Source: Rhodospirillales bacterium (GTDB lineage Bacteria > Pseudomonadota > Alphaproteobacteria > Rhodospirillales > UBA2165). Taken from it: 28,849 bases of DNA. The stretch's first letter is position 1. The number at the start of each line of letters is the position of its first letter. Where the stretch lies: the NCBI GenBank assembly GCA_013204125.1, contig JABMOP010000052.1, positions 1 through 28,849 on the forward strand. The letters run 5' to 3'. A program made the position numbers and the translations under genes. The notes beneath the pieces were generated by a model. The model made no database searches. It was not told where the DNA came from and saw only the letters and a program-made list of their open reading frames with translations. Positions 1 to 7,792 of this stretch are shown piece after piece.

Positions 1-558
1 CCGATCCCCGCCGGGCCGTCGATCCTGACCGGACGGACCTTGCCGCCGGTCGGCGGCGACACCCAATTTGCCGATATGCGCGCCGCCTTCGATGCGCTAT
101 CGGACGATGATAAGGCCTTGGTGGCGGGCCGCATCGGCGAACATTCGCTGTTTCATTCGCGCCGCCGCGACGGTTTCGATGATTTCACCGATGAAGAGCG
201 CGTAACTTGGAAGCCGGTTCCCCAGGCACTGGTGCGCACCCATCCTGAAAGCGGGCGCAAAGCTTTGTTCGCCGGATCACATCTCGGCGCCATTCAAGGC
301 ATGGACGATCAAGAGGCCGCGCCGCTGATCGACCGGTTGAACGATCATGCCGCCGAGGACCGTTTCGTCCACACCCATGAATGGGCCTTGGGCGATGTGG
401 TTGTGTGGGATAACCGCTGCGTTCTGCATCGGGGTATGCCCTATGATAAGGCAAAATATGTGCGCAATATGCGGCGCACAACGGTGGCCGGCTTGGGCCT
501 GACCGTCGAGAACGGCGCAGCCGTGGACGAATACGCAGCGGCGCACGCGGCGGGATAA
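1..558 (+). CDS. TauD/TfdA-family Fe(II)/2-oxoglutarate dioxygenase, C-terminal part (5' end outside window)
   Basis: The frame is open from base 1, so only the last 185 residues are present and the true start lies upstream. Enzymes of this family hydroxylate a substrate using Fe(II), O2 and 2-oxoglutarate, often releasing sulfite, ammonia or an aldehyde. The visible part has the family segment GGDTQFADMRAAFDAL near its beginning. Near the end come WDNRCVLHRG, which carries the distal iron-binding His, and an RRTT segment carrying the Arg expected to bind the 2-oxoglutarate carboxylate. The first HxD iron ligands would lie in the missing part. The stop is 23 bases before the next gene, which has its own ribosome site, so the two are probably cotranscribed. 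The family is clear but the substrate cannot be read. A second, complete member lies on the minus strand at 24353-25411. Confidence 0.9.
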   Translation, partial: PIPAGPSILTGRTLPPVGGDTQFADMRAAFDALSDDDKALVAGRIGEHSLFHSRRRDGFDDFTDEERVTWKPVPQALVRTHPESGRKALFAGSHLGAIQGMDDQEAAPLIDRLNDHAAEDRFVHTHEWALGDVVVWDNRCVLHRGMPYDKAKYVRNMRRTTVAGLGLTVENGAAVDEYAAAHAAG

Positions 559-581
559 TTTAAATTTAGGGGGGTGATCAA

Positions 582-1781
582 ATGGCGGATACGGAACTTG
601 GGCTTCATCTTCTCGGGCCTGAAGAACACGCAATTTTGGAACAGCCCTATCCCAAGTTTTCAGCCGAGGAACTAGCCCGCCGCCGCGCCCGGCTGGAGGC
701 CGAAATGGAAGCCGCCGGCGTCGATGCGGTGTTGGTCGCGGAATCTAATTTTGCCGGCACCGCCGGGCAGTGGTTTACCAATTGGCCGTCCACGACCGAG
801 GCGATGCTGGCCATTGTCCCTGGCGAGCAATTGCATCTTTATGTGCAGCATTTCAACCATCTGCCGCACGCGACGAAAATGGCGGACGGCGCGAATGTCG
901 CCTGGGGCGAACAATTCACCATCAAATCCGTAACCGGGTTTATCAAAAATGCGCGCCCGAAAGCCCGCCGCTTGGGCGTCATCGGGCGCTTATCGCCCGG
1001 GCAATATCAGGCCGCCGAGGAAGTGTTCGGCGAAATCGTCGATTTCAACCGGGTTTATTTCACCTTGCGCCTGGTGAAATCCGAAGACGAGCTGCGCTGG
1101 ATGCGGATCGGCTGCCTGTTCACGGATATGGCGCTGGCCGGGCTGGTAGCTGCGGTCCGGCCGGGCAAAAGCGCGCGTGAATTGAAGGCGGCGACACAAG
1201 CTCCCTACCTGCCGCTCGGCGGTATGAGCACCATCGAGTTTATTCTTTTGACGTCGATGGATGATCCCGATTGTTGTGTGCCGCCGCAATTCCACGGCAG
1301 CCGCAAGGTTCAAGTGGGCGATGCGCTGGTCACCGAAATCACCGCCCATTTTTGGAACTACGGCGGTCAAGTTCTGCGCACCATGTCCATCGGCCAAGAT
1401 CCTAGCCCGCTTTATAAAGACCTCCACGATGTCGCCGAGGCGATGCTGGCAAAAATCGAAAACGCGCTGAAGCCGGGGTTGACCGCTGCCGAAATTGTTG
1501 AAATGTCGTCGATCATCGAAGATGCCGGCTTTTCCATCTGGGATGACCTGGTGCATGGCTATGGCGGCGGCTACCTGGCGCCGGTGCTGGGTTGTGCATC
1601 GCGCCCGACGGCGGGGCCAATCCCGGATTTTACCTTTGAGCCCAACATGACTTGTGTTGTTCAGCCAAATATCATCACCACGGATTTTAAGGCCGGAGTG
1701 CAGACCGGGCACTTGATGCGGATCACCGAAACCGGCGCCGAGCGGATGCAATTTTATCCGCCCGGAATGATCAAATTATGA
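582..1781 (+). CDS. M24 (pita-bread fold) peptidase-like protein lacking most metal ligands
   Basis: A 399-residue protein with the two-domain layout of Xaa-Pro dipeptidase/creatinase proteins: a creatinase-N-like domain at about residues 25-165 and a pita-bread domain at about 170-390. Active M24 aminopeptidases bind two metals through Asp, Asp, His, Glu and Glu. Here the equivalent positions read Glu252 (in VTEITAH), Gln263 (in YGGQVLRT), His325 (in VHGYGGG), Gln361 (in VVQPNI) and Gly376 (in QTGHLMRITETG). Only the His is kept, with one conservative Asp to Glu. The fold is therefore recognisable, but a dinuclear metallopeptidase is unlikely. Metal-free members such as creatinase exist, so a C-N hydrolase or lyase role is possible. 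ATG 582 follows a GGGGTGA ribosome site. It sits directly behind the dioxygenase, which suggests one catabolic unit. Confidence 0.85.
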   Translation: MADTELGLHLLGPEEHAILEQPYPKFSAEELARRRARLEAEMEAAGVDAVLVAESNFAGTAGQWFTNWPSTTEAMLAIVPGEQLHLYVQHFNHLPHATKMADGANVAWGEQFTIKSVTGFIKNARPKARRLGVIGRLSPGQYQAAEEVFGEIVDFNRVYFTLRLVKSEDELRWMRIGCLFTDMALAGLVAAVRPGKSARELKAATQAPYLPLGGMSTIEFILLTSMDDPDCCVPPQFHGSRKVQVGDALVTEITAHFWNYGGQVLRTMSIGQDPSPLYKDLHDVAEAMLAKIENALKPGLTAAEIVEMSSIIEDAGFSIWDDLVHGYGGGYLAPVLGCASRPTAGPIPDFTFEPNMTCVVQPNIITTDFKAGVQTGHLMRITETGAERMQFYPPGMIKL

Positions 1782-1825
1782 CCCTGCGCCTCCGTCAAGC
1801 GGCGCGATGAACCTCGGAGCGGCGA

Positions 1826-2737
1826 TTGGAACGCATAGCGTTTTTCAGGGAAATGAGCGTTAGGAAGCTGCTTGCCGTGGCGCTGCTGGCGGCCGGGTTT
1901 ATTGCTGCGGCGATCCTCGGCGTTACGATTTGGCTGGCGACGCCCGGCGGCGGCTGGCTGGCGTTTTGGCCGGTATTTATGGTGCTGGCCGGAGGCTTGG
2001 TTGCCCTTTGGCGGCTGGTGGACAAGTTATTGGTGGCGCACGCTTATGATCATCGCAGCCTGCCGGCACGCCCGGAATTTTATGATTTCGGCGACCGCGA
2101 ACATCCCATGCACTGGCAAGAGATCGGCGGCAAGCGCCTCAAAGATCTGCACTACGTTGTGTTCGATACGGAGACCACGGGATTGCGGCCGTCGGACGGG
2201 GACGAAATTATTTCCATCGCCGCCCTACGCCTTGAAGGCGGCGCGCTCGACGAAGCGAACTCTTTCTCCCGCCTCGTCAATCCAGGCCGCCCGATCCCGG
2301 AAGGTTCGATCCGTTTCCATGGCATTACCGACGATATGGTTGAGGGTGAGCGGCCTATCGGTGACGTGTTGCCCGAATTTATCGAATTTGTCGGCGATGC
2401 GGTTTTGGTGGCGCATAACGCGGCGTTTGATATGCGCTTTTTGGAGATGAAGGAAGACCAATTGGGCATTCCCATCCCCCATTTGGTACTGGATACGCTG
2501 CTCTTGTCGGTGTTTTTGGAGCAGCAATCGGAAAATCATTCCCTCGACGCCATCGCCGGGCGCATGGGCATCAGTATCGAGGGGCGCCATACGGCGCTCG
2601 GCGACGCCTTGGCGACGGCCAAGGTATTTATGAAATTTCTTGTCCGGTTGGAATCCAGGGGGATCACCACGCTCCGCCAAGCCATCGAGGTTTCGGCGCG
2701 GGTCGAGGACGTGCGGAAACTCCGGGGCAAATTCTAA
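1826..2737 (+). CDS. membrane-anchored DEDDh 3'-5' exonuclease (DNA polymerase III epsilon-like)
   Basis: A protein of about 303 residues. Two hydrophobic segments (about residues 14-38 and 43-66) are followed by a cytoplasmic RNase T/epsilon-type exonuclease domain. All DEDDh motifs are present: Asp114 and Glu116 in FDTETTGL, Asp202 in AHNAAFDMRF, and His255 and Asp260 in GRHTALGDAL. It should hydrolyse nucleic acid 3' ends with two metal ions; the membrane anchor is unusual for a replication proofreader. I chose TTG 1826 because GGAG lies six bases upstream. ATG 1853 is the alternative but has a ribosome-site-like AGGG only two bases away. It converges on the CBS/DUF294 gene with five bases between stops. 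An exonuclease of this type recurs beside DUF294 proteins and acetate-type symporters in proteobacteria, so the link to the transporter locus is probably real. Confidence 0.85.
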   Translation: MERIAFFREMSVRKLLAVALLAAGFIAAAILGVTIWLATPGGGWLAFWPVFMVLAGGLVALWRLVDKLLVAHAYDHRSLPARPEFYDFGDREHPMHWQEIGGKRLKDLHYVVFDTETTGLRPSDGDEIISIAALRLEGGALDEANSFSRLVNPGRPIPEGSIRFHGITDDMVEGERPIGDVLPEFIEFVGDAVLVAHNAAFDMRFLEMKEDQLGIPIPHLVLDTLLLSVFLEQQSENHSLDAIAGRMGISIEGRHTALGDALATAKVFMKFLVRLESRGITTLRQAIEVSARVEDVRKLRGKF

Positions 2738-2742
2738 TACGT

Positions 2743-4203
2743 CTAAAATATTTCGCCGCCGAATTCGAAGGCGATGCGCTTGCGCAAGCTTTCGACGGCT
2801 TTCAGAGAATCCGATAAGATATCGCGCTCGCGCTCGCTCAATGCACCCGGCGGCACGAAATTGGAAGGCTCGTTTCCAGCACTCAAATCGGCAACCTGCC
2901 GGCGCAGCAGCAGAAACGAAATATGCTCGAAGGCGCCCTTTAGATAATCGTGCTCGTCGCTACCGAGTATGTTCCGAGCCGCCAATTCCGCCATACGCGA
3001 CAGGGTCGAGGTTTTGTCTATACCTGCCAGAAGCGATAGCAGGCGGATGCATTCGACCAAGGGCAATAACCCGCCGAGCTTCAAATTCACTTCGCCCTTA
3101 TGTTCGGTGTTTTTCCGCTCGGTGGCGAAACGATGGAACCAACGCCGCGCCGTCGCGTGATCCCCATCGGCGGCGTAAAGCGACCTTAAGAACCCTTGGT
3201 TCCCTTCGATCAGTTGGGTGGTGTAGCCCCGTAACTCATCGGTCAGCACCGCATCACCCCAAACGCTTTGAAAATCGAAGAAAATATCGCAATGCAGGAG
3301 CATCGCCGGTTTTTGCCGGCGGCTCCAATGGGTGATCTGATCTCTCCATTGGGAAATGCTTTTCCGCCACAATGGATTGGTCGCCATAACATGCCCGCGG
3401 CAAAATGGCAGACCGATATCGTCCAGATTGCGTGTCATGCGTTCTGCCAATTCAATGAACCAGGCATCGATGTCGCTGTGCCGGTCGTCTGGGTAGTCGG
3501 CGAGGATAAAGCCGTTGTCTTGATCCGGGTGAAGCGCATTTTCGCCGCGCCCGCCGGAACCGAGGACGATGACCGAGAACGGCACGGGCGGCGGTCCCCA
3601 GCCTTCGCTTTCCAAAGACGCCAGTTCAGCGGCGACAATGCGCGCATGGATATCGGCATTAATATGGGTCAAAAGCGCCTGAATTTCCGGTGCGGACACA
3701 TTTTCCGCCAGCAATTGAGACGCGAGCCCGGCCTCGGCGGCCTTAATTTCCCGTAAGCCGTCGATGCCGCCGCCGCGCGTCAGATCATCGATCCCGGTCA
3801 TCAACTCGGCCGTGGCATCGGCCATCGCTTCGTAACGATCGATTAACGCGCAGACCCGGCCATCGGCATCGATAACCGGTAGATGGCGGTGGCCGAAGCG
3901 GCGCATGCGCGTGATGGCGACGTATAGCCGTTCTTCCATGCCGATTGTCTCCACCGGCGCCGACATGATGTCATTCACGGGTTGGTCCGCATCGGCGGAA
4001 AAAGCGGCGCGGCGCACGATGTCTTGTTCGGTGACGATGCCGACCGGGCGTTGGTCTTCATCGACAATGACAACGGCCGACAGCTTATCCGTGGTCATGA
4101 CGCCGACAATTTGGCGAAGCGTCGATACGAGAGATGCCGTTCCCGGCGGCCCGCCGACATAATCTTTGACGCGCTTCAAATATAATTCGGTGCTTGCTGC
4201 CAT
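2743..4203 (-). CDS. CBS-domain DUF294 putative nucleotidyltransferase
   Basis: A 486-residue protein. A tandem pair of CBS modules (about residues 20-130), likely to bind adenine nucleotides, is followed by a GlnD-like nucleotidyltransferase domain with GSGGRGE (215-221) and DQD (227-229), which would hold the catalytic metals. The DUF294 C-terminal substrate-binding domain fills about 310-480. Many relatives also carry an N-terminal cyclic-nucleotide-binding domain; this one lacks it. The expected activity is nucleotidyl transfer to a protein partner, but the target is not known to me. The start has an AAGGTG ribosome site upstream on the minus strand. Its location beside the symporter and exonuclease matches a recurrent neighbourhood seen with acetate-type symporters and acetyl-CoA synthetase, suggesting control of carboxylate uptake or activation by energy charge (inference). 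Confidence 0.88.
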   Translation of the reverse strand: MAASTELYLKRVKDYVGGPPGTASLVSTLRQIVGVMTTDKLSAVVIVDEDQRPVGIVTEQDIVRRAAFSADADQPVNDIMSAPVETIGMEERLYVAITRMRRFGHRHLPVIDADGRVCALIDRYEAMADATAELMTGIDDLTRGGGIDGLREIKAAEAGLASQLLAENVSAPEIQALLTHINADIHARIVAAELASLESEGWGPPPVPFSVIVLGSGGRGENALHPDQDNGFILADYPDDRHSDIDAWFIELAERMTRNLDDIGLPFCRGHVMATNPLWRKSISQWRDQITHWSRRQKPAMLLHCDIFFDFQSVWGDAVLTDELRGYTTQLIEGNQGFLRSLYAADGDHATARRWFHRFATERKNTEHKGEVNLKLGGLLPLVECIRLLSLLAGIDKTSTLSRMAELAARNILGSDEHDYLKGAFEHISFLLLRRQVADLSAGNEPSNFVPPGALSERERDILSDSLKAVESLRKRIAFEFGGEIF

Positions 4204-4259
4204 TCTATTGTCCGCACCTTTTCGCCGCCGACAGGCCCTAAAAGTTGCGCCGGCTCGGC

Positions 4260-4982
4260 TCAGTTGAGTTGGACTATCTTTTCGGCGGTTGTCGAACTTT
4301 CAACTTCGCCATTCCGCCAAGTGTCCAACGTTGCCTCGGCATCGAGTATTTCGCGAAGTTGGTCACGCACCGCTTTCCATTTGAAGCGCATGGAATTACG
4401 CACGATCTCGACATCGAATTCCTTCAGTTCCGGCGCGATCGGCGCCCATTCCAGCAACGCCTCCAAACTGCCTTGGAAGGGGCCTTCGCCTTCGTCCAGG
4501 GCATTCCAATCGAGAGATTTGATCCGGCCAATAAATTCGGTGCGATCGGCGGCAAATCCATTGGGCCGCTGGGCCGGGATTTCTTCGCCGGAAAGGGCGC
4601 TCTCATAAATATATTGGGCGGCGTCTCTCATTTCGGGCGCGGCTGCACCGGTATCGCGGCCAAGCCGAAGGGCGGCATGAACGGTTAGATCCGACAAGCT
4701 GGCGAGATAGATTTCCCACTTGGCGATATTGACCGATTCGGCAAACAAATCGTCTTCCAACAAGGACGTGTACCTGGTGCCTGCCCGCGTCTTAACGTAC
4801 CCAATCAACGATGTCTGGGCGGCAAACTTGGCGCGGGTCTCGACGAATTTAACCAAGGCATTTGCCGTTGTAATTGGCGGTTCGCGCTGCCAAATTCGAA
4901 TGCTTTTCAGCGCCATCCCGACGTAAGATACGGTCTCGCGTAGCGCCAGTTTAAAATCCTGAAATTTTTGATTTGCGTGCAT
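4260..4982 (-). CDS. hypothetical helical protein of the symporter locus
   Basis: No family recognised. From ATG 4982 the product is 240 residues, with no clear signal peptide or membrane segment. It looks largely alpha-helical with many charged residues, which suggests a cytoplasmic protein. The frame stays open upstream to an ATG at 5051, but the extra 23 residues are a poor match to the rest and neither start has a convincing ribosome site; I prefer 4982 because the hydrophilic, helix-forming sequence begins there. It lies 56 bases upstream of the DUF294 gene on the same strand and is divergent from the DUF4212/symporter genes, so it is probably cotranscribed with the nucleotidyltransferase and may be its partner or regulator. 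That it is a real gene is supported by the gene-sized open frame and the fit with its neighbours. Confidence 0.65.
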   Translation of the reverse strand: MHANQKFQDFKLALRETVSYVGMALKSIRIWQREPPITTANALVKFVETRAKFAAQTSLIGYVKTRAGTRYTSLLEDDLFAESVNIAKWEIYLASLSDLTVHAALRLGRDTGAAAPEMRDAAQYIYESALSGEEIPAQRPNGFAADRTEFIGRIKSLDWNALDEGEGPFQGSLEALLEWAPIAPELKEFDVEIVRNSMRFKWKAVRDQLREILDAEATLDTWRNGEVESSTTAEKIVQLN

Positions 4983-5149
4983 TGCCGGAAAATGATACCC
5001 GTGATGGATACAAAAATCCCGTAAAAAAAATGGACGGGAAGGGAGCAGCATAAGGAAGGCTGCGGAGGCTCGGTCGGAATATAATAATAGTCACGCGTTG
5101 CCGGGCAAAGTCGTGTAACTGGTCTTGTAACTAAACAGGGGTTATTATT

Positions 5150-5416
5150 ATGGCCGATATCACGCCCGAAGTGCGCGCCGCGCACTGGGCAAAAACCAAA
5201 AACCTGACCATCATCGTTCTGGTGCTCTGGTTCATTTTCTCCTTTGTCGTGCATTGGTATGCCGACGCACTCAACGCTTTTTCATTCCTTGGATTTCCGC
5301 TCGGTTTCTATATGGCCGCACAGGGGTCTTTGATCATCTTCGTCGTACTCATCTTCTGGCTGGCCAATCGCCAGAACAAGATTGATGAGGAATTCGGCGT
5401 GGCCGAAGACAACTAG
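5150..5416 (+). CDS. DUF4212 small membrane subunit of Na+:solute symporter
   Basis: An 88-residue protein with a short charged N-terminus (HWAKTKNL), two hydrophobic helices (about residues 18-41 and 48-75) and an acidic tail. This is the DUF4212 family, the small partner encoded immediately before VC_2705-type Na+:solute symporters. The helix-pair motif FPLGFYMAAQGS is characteristic. ATG 5150 follows CAGGGG at good spacing. A TATAAT occurs at 5080-5085 in the upstream gap, but I see no matching -35 box, so I do not call a promoter. The gene is followed 27 bases later by the symporter with its own AAGGAG site, so the two should be made together and assembled in the inner membrane. Confidence 0.9.
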   Translation: MADITPEVRAAHWAKTKNLTIIVLVLWFIFSFVVHWYADALNAFSFLGFPLGFYMAAQGSLIIFVVLIFWLANRQNKIDEEFGVAEDN

Positions 5417-5443
5417 AGATCGAAAGGGAAAAGGAGAAATAAA

Positions 5444-7252
5444 ATGAAAAATACATTTTTAGACAACCTGCCAAAAATATACGGGATGTATACCGGCGGG
5501 TTCCTTGTTTTCATCATTCTCATGGCCTTCCTCGAACAAGCGGGGATGAGTGCGGAAGCCATCGGAATCATGTTTGTGGTCTTCACCGTCGTGGTTTATG
5601 CGGCGATCGGTTGGTTGTCGCGGACGATGCAGGTTGAAGCCTATTATGTGGCGGGGCGCCAAGTTCCTGCCGTGTTCAACGGCATGGCGACGGCGGCCGA
5701 TTGGATGTCGGGCGCTTCTTTCGTGGCAATGGCCGGCGGCATTTATTTCGGCGGTCATGGCTATCTCGCCTTTGTTGTCGGCTGGACCGGCGGCTACGTG
5801 CTTGTGGCGTCTCTGATGGCGCCTTATCTGCGAAAATTTGGCTGTTATACGGTTCCCGATTATATCGGTACCCGTTACGGCGGAAATACAGCGCGTCTTA
5901 TGGCGGTGATTATTCTGGTGGTTGCATCCTTCACCTATGTGACGGCGCAGATCAACGCCACCGGCACAATTGCTGCCAGGGCCTTGCAGATTCCGTTCGA
6001 GGTTGGCGTCTATTTCGGCCTTTTGGGCATTCTGCTCTGTTCCATGCTCGGCGGTATGCGCGCCGTCACCTGGACGCAGGTTGCGCAATATATCGTGCTG
6101 ATCATCGCCTATCTGGTGCCCGTCTTCTGGATGTCTTCCAAGCAGGGTTTCGGCATTTTTCCGCACTTCGAATACGGTGCTGCGATCGCTCGGATCACCG
6201 AATTGGAAACCTTGCACAAGGTCGGCGTATTGACGGCGGCCAAGATTGGCAGTCTCAGCGCGCTTTCCGTCCAACACGCGACGGCCGGGACCGGGATGGC
6301 CAGTTGGAAGTTTGTTACCTTGGTCGCCTGCATGATGGCCGGTACGGCGTCTCTGCCACATATCTTGATGCGCTACTTCACCACACCTTCGGTGAGAGAT
6401 GCACGCAATTCGGTGGCTTGGTCGCTATTGTTCATCTTCCTCCTATATTTCACGGCTCCTGCCTTGGCGACTTTCACCAAACTGCAAATTCTTGATCCGA
6501 ATCTGGCGACAGGCATTATCGGCAAGTCCTTTACACAGGTGGCGTCGTTGGACTGGATCCAGAAATGGAGCAATGTCGGCTTCTTGAAGATCATCGATTC
6601 CAACCATGATGGCATCTTGCAGATCAACGAATTTTTCATGCGCGGCGATATTGTCGTGCTGGCAACACCGGAAATCGCCGGGTTGCCGTACGTGATCTCA
6701 GGATTGGTCGCTGCCGGCGGTATGGCAGCGGCAATGTCCACCGCCGATGGTCTTCTTCTGGCAATCGCCAACGCGCTGTCGCATGATCTTTATTATAAGA
6801 TTATCGACCCGCAGGCGGATACGAGGAAGCGTCTTCTTACGGCGCGCGTGCTGTTGCTTGTGCTCGGTCTGGCCGGCGCGTTTATTGCCAGCCTTAAGTT
6901 GACCAGTATCCTTGGGGCCGTGGCCTGGGCGTTCGATTTTGCCTGCTCGGGCTTGTTCTTTCCCCTGGTGCTCGGCATCTGGTGGAAGCGTGCCAACAAA
7001 GAAGGTGCGATCGCCGGTATGGTGCTCGGCTTCCTGGCCGGCTTAGCCTATCTGATCTACGTACACTTCATGGGCGGTACGCCGTGGTACGGCATCGACC
7101 ATCTACGCTTCGGAATCATCGGCATGCCGGTGAGTTTGATTGCCATGGTGGTTGTGACGCTGATGACCAAGGAGCCTGATGCGGAAACGCAGGCGATGGT
7201 CGATGAAATGCGCATTCCGAGAGGCGAAACGGTAATTTCTCAGCAACAATGA
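5444..7252 (+). CDS. Na+:solute symporter (SSS family, acetate-permease-like, VC_2705 type)
   Basis: A 602-residue protein with about 13 hydrophobic helices, typical of the sodium:solute symporter family. The signature region around GRQVPAVFNGMATAADWMS (near residues 69-90) matches acetate/pyruvate-type members. It should import a small monocarboxylate such as acetate with Na+; the exact substrate is not readable. An unusual element lies in a long loop between helices: residues 385-396 read DSNHDGILQINE, which fits the EF-hand calcium loop at all key positions (D1, N3, D5, G6, L8, E12). The following MAAAMSTADGLLLAIANALSHD segment is typical of this subfamily. It is preceded by the DUF4212 subunit and followed by a strong terminator at 7274. 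ATG 5444 has AAAAGGAG upstream. Confidence 0.92.
   Translation: MKNTFLDNLPKIYGMYTGGFLVFIILMAFLEQAGMSAEAIGIMFVVFTVVVYAAIGWLSRTMQVEAYYVAGRQVPAVFNGMATAADWMSGASFVAMAGGIYFGGHGYLAFVVGWTGGYVLVASLMAPYLRKFGCYTVPDYIGTRYGGNTARLMAVIILVVASFTYVTAQINATGTIAARALQIPFEVGVYFGLLGILLCSMLGGMRAVTWTQVAQYIVLIIAYLVPVFWMSSKQGFGIFPHFEYGAAIARITELETLHKVGVLTAAKIGSLSALSVQHATAGTGMASWKFVTLVACMMAGTASLPHILMRYFTTPSVRDARNSVAWSLLFIFLLYFTAPALATFTKLQILDPNLATGIIGKSFTQVASLDWIQKWSNVGFLKIIDSNHDGILQINEFFMRGDIVVLATPEIAGLPYVISGLVAAGGMAAAMSTADGLLLAIANALSHDLYYKIIDPQADTRKRLLTARVLLLVLGLAGAFIASLKLTSILGAVAWAFDFACSGLFFPLVLGIWWKRANKEGAIAGMVLGFLAGLAYLIYVHFMGGTPWYGIDHLRFGIIGMPVSLIAMVVVTLMTKEPDAETQAMVDEMRIPRGETVISQQQ
6596..6631 (+). other. EF-hand-like loop inside the symporter
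   Basis: These codons encode residues 385-396 of the symporter. The spacing D-x-N-x-D-G-x-L-x-x-x-E is that of a canonical 12-residue calcium loop. It lies in a hydrophilic inter-helix stretch between WIQKWSNVGF and the next helices, where ion binding is physically possible. Whether it binds Ca2+ or is only a loop conserved in this subfamily cannot be decided from the sequence. Confidence 0.6.
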
Positions 7253-7273
7253 TCCGAGAACAATGATCGTTTT

Positions 7274-7309
7274 CCGGGGCGGAGCTTGTCTTCGCCCCGG
7301 ATTTTTTTT
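7274..7309 (+). terminator. rho-independent terminator after the symporter
   Basis: An exact 8-bp stem, CCGGGGCG (7274-7281) with CGCCCCGG (7293-7300), closes an 11-base loop and is followed by A and then eight T. It lies 22 bases beyond the symporter stop and should end the DUF4212-symporter transcript before the small membrane protein gene. Confidence 0.9.
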
Positions 7310-7360
7310 ATTTATCGGGCGAGACTGTATAGCCGGTAATCAATAAGGGGACGCGGCCAC

Positions 7361-7705
7361 ATGACCGATGCCTTTCCGCTCTGGGTGATCGCCCTGGATT
7401 ATACCTTCGGTGCCATCATGTGGACGCTGATCGGGCGCTTCGCGATGGGGCTCTTCCTGCCCGAAAATTCCACATTCTTTTTCATGCAATTTTTTGTGCG
7501 CGCCACCAACCCGTTTGTACGCCTCTTCCGTTTCATTACGCCCAGCTTTCTGATCCTACCCTTGGTGCCGTTGTATGTTGCATGGTTTTTCTTCATGTTC
7601 CGATTTTATCTGATGCCCTGGCTCCTGGGCTATGAGGTCATGGGCATGCTGTCTTTCCCGCTCGAAGGCGAAATCGCGCGCGCGATCTATAGCTTCGGAA
7701 AATAG
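7361..7705 (+). CDS. small integral membrane protein, unknown function
   Basis: A 114-residue protein with hydrophobic segments at about residues 8-32 and 62-92. Between them is a basic, aromatic stretch (ATNPFVRLFRFITP) that loosely recalls the NP-x-R-x-x-R-x-x-P turn of YggT-family proteins. The resemblance is too weak for assignment. ATG 7361 is preceded by AAGGGGA about 11 bases upstream. It follows the symporter terminator and so should have its own promoter, which I could not locate. The strong hydrophobicity, the tidy start and the neighbourhood support a real gene, perhaps an accessory of the transporter locus. Confidence 0.65.
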   Translation: MTDAFPLWVIALDYTFGAIMWTLIGRFAMGLFLPENSTFFFMQFFVRATNPFVRLFRFITPSFLILPLVPLYVAWFFFMFRFYLMPWLLGYEVMGMLSFPLEGEIARAIYSFGK

Positions 7706-7792
7706 CGAACACCATTCTCAATTTTTGAACCGTTGCGCTTGTTTTGCGGCACCTCAAAGCTAAACTGCGGGAATGCCAAGGGGGAGTAGTAA

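Noticed and set aside
990..1751. Long minus-strand open frame opposite the M24 gene
   Set aside because: Antisense shadow of the well-matched M24 coding frame; its protein has no recognisable domain and no ribosome site.
5080..5085. Perfect TATAAT as a symporter promoter
   Set aside because: No -35 box at suitable spacing and the position is 65 bases from the start; the AT-rich stretch may be chance.
5459..6361. 300-residue minus-strand open frame opposite the symporter
   Set aside because: Composition is His/Arg/Gly-rich nonsense expected from the reverse of a membrane protein gene; the symporter frame is unambiguous.
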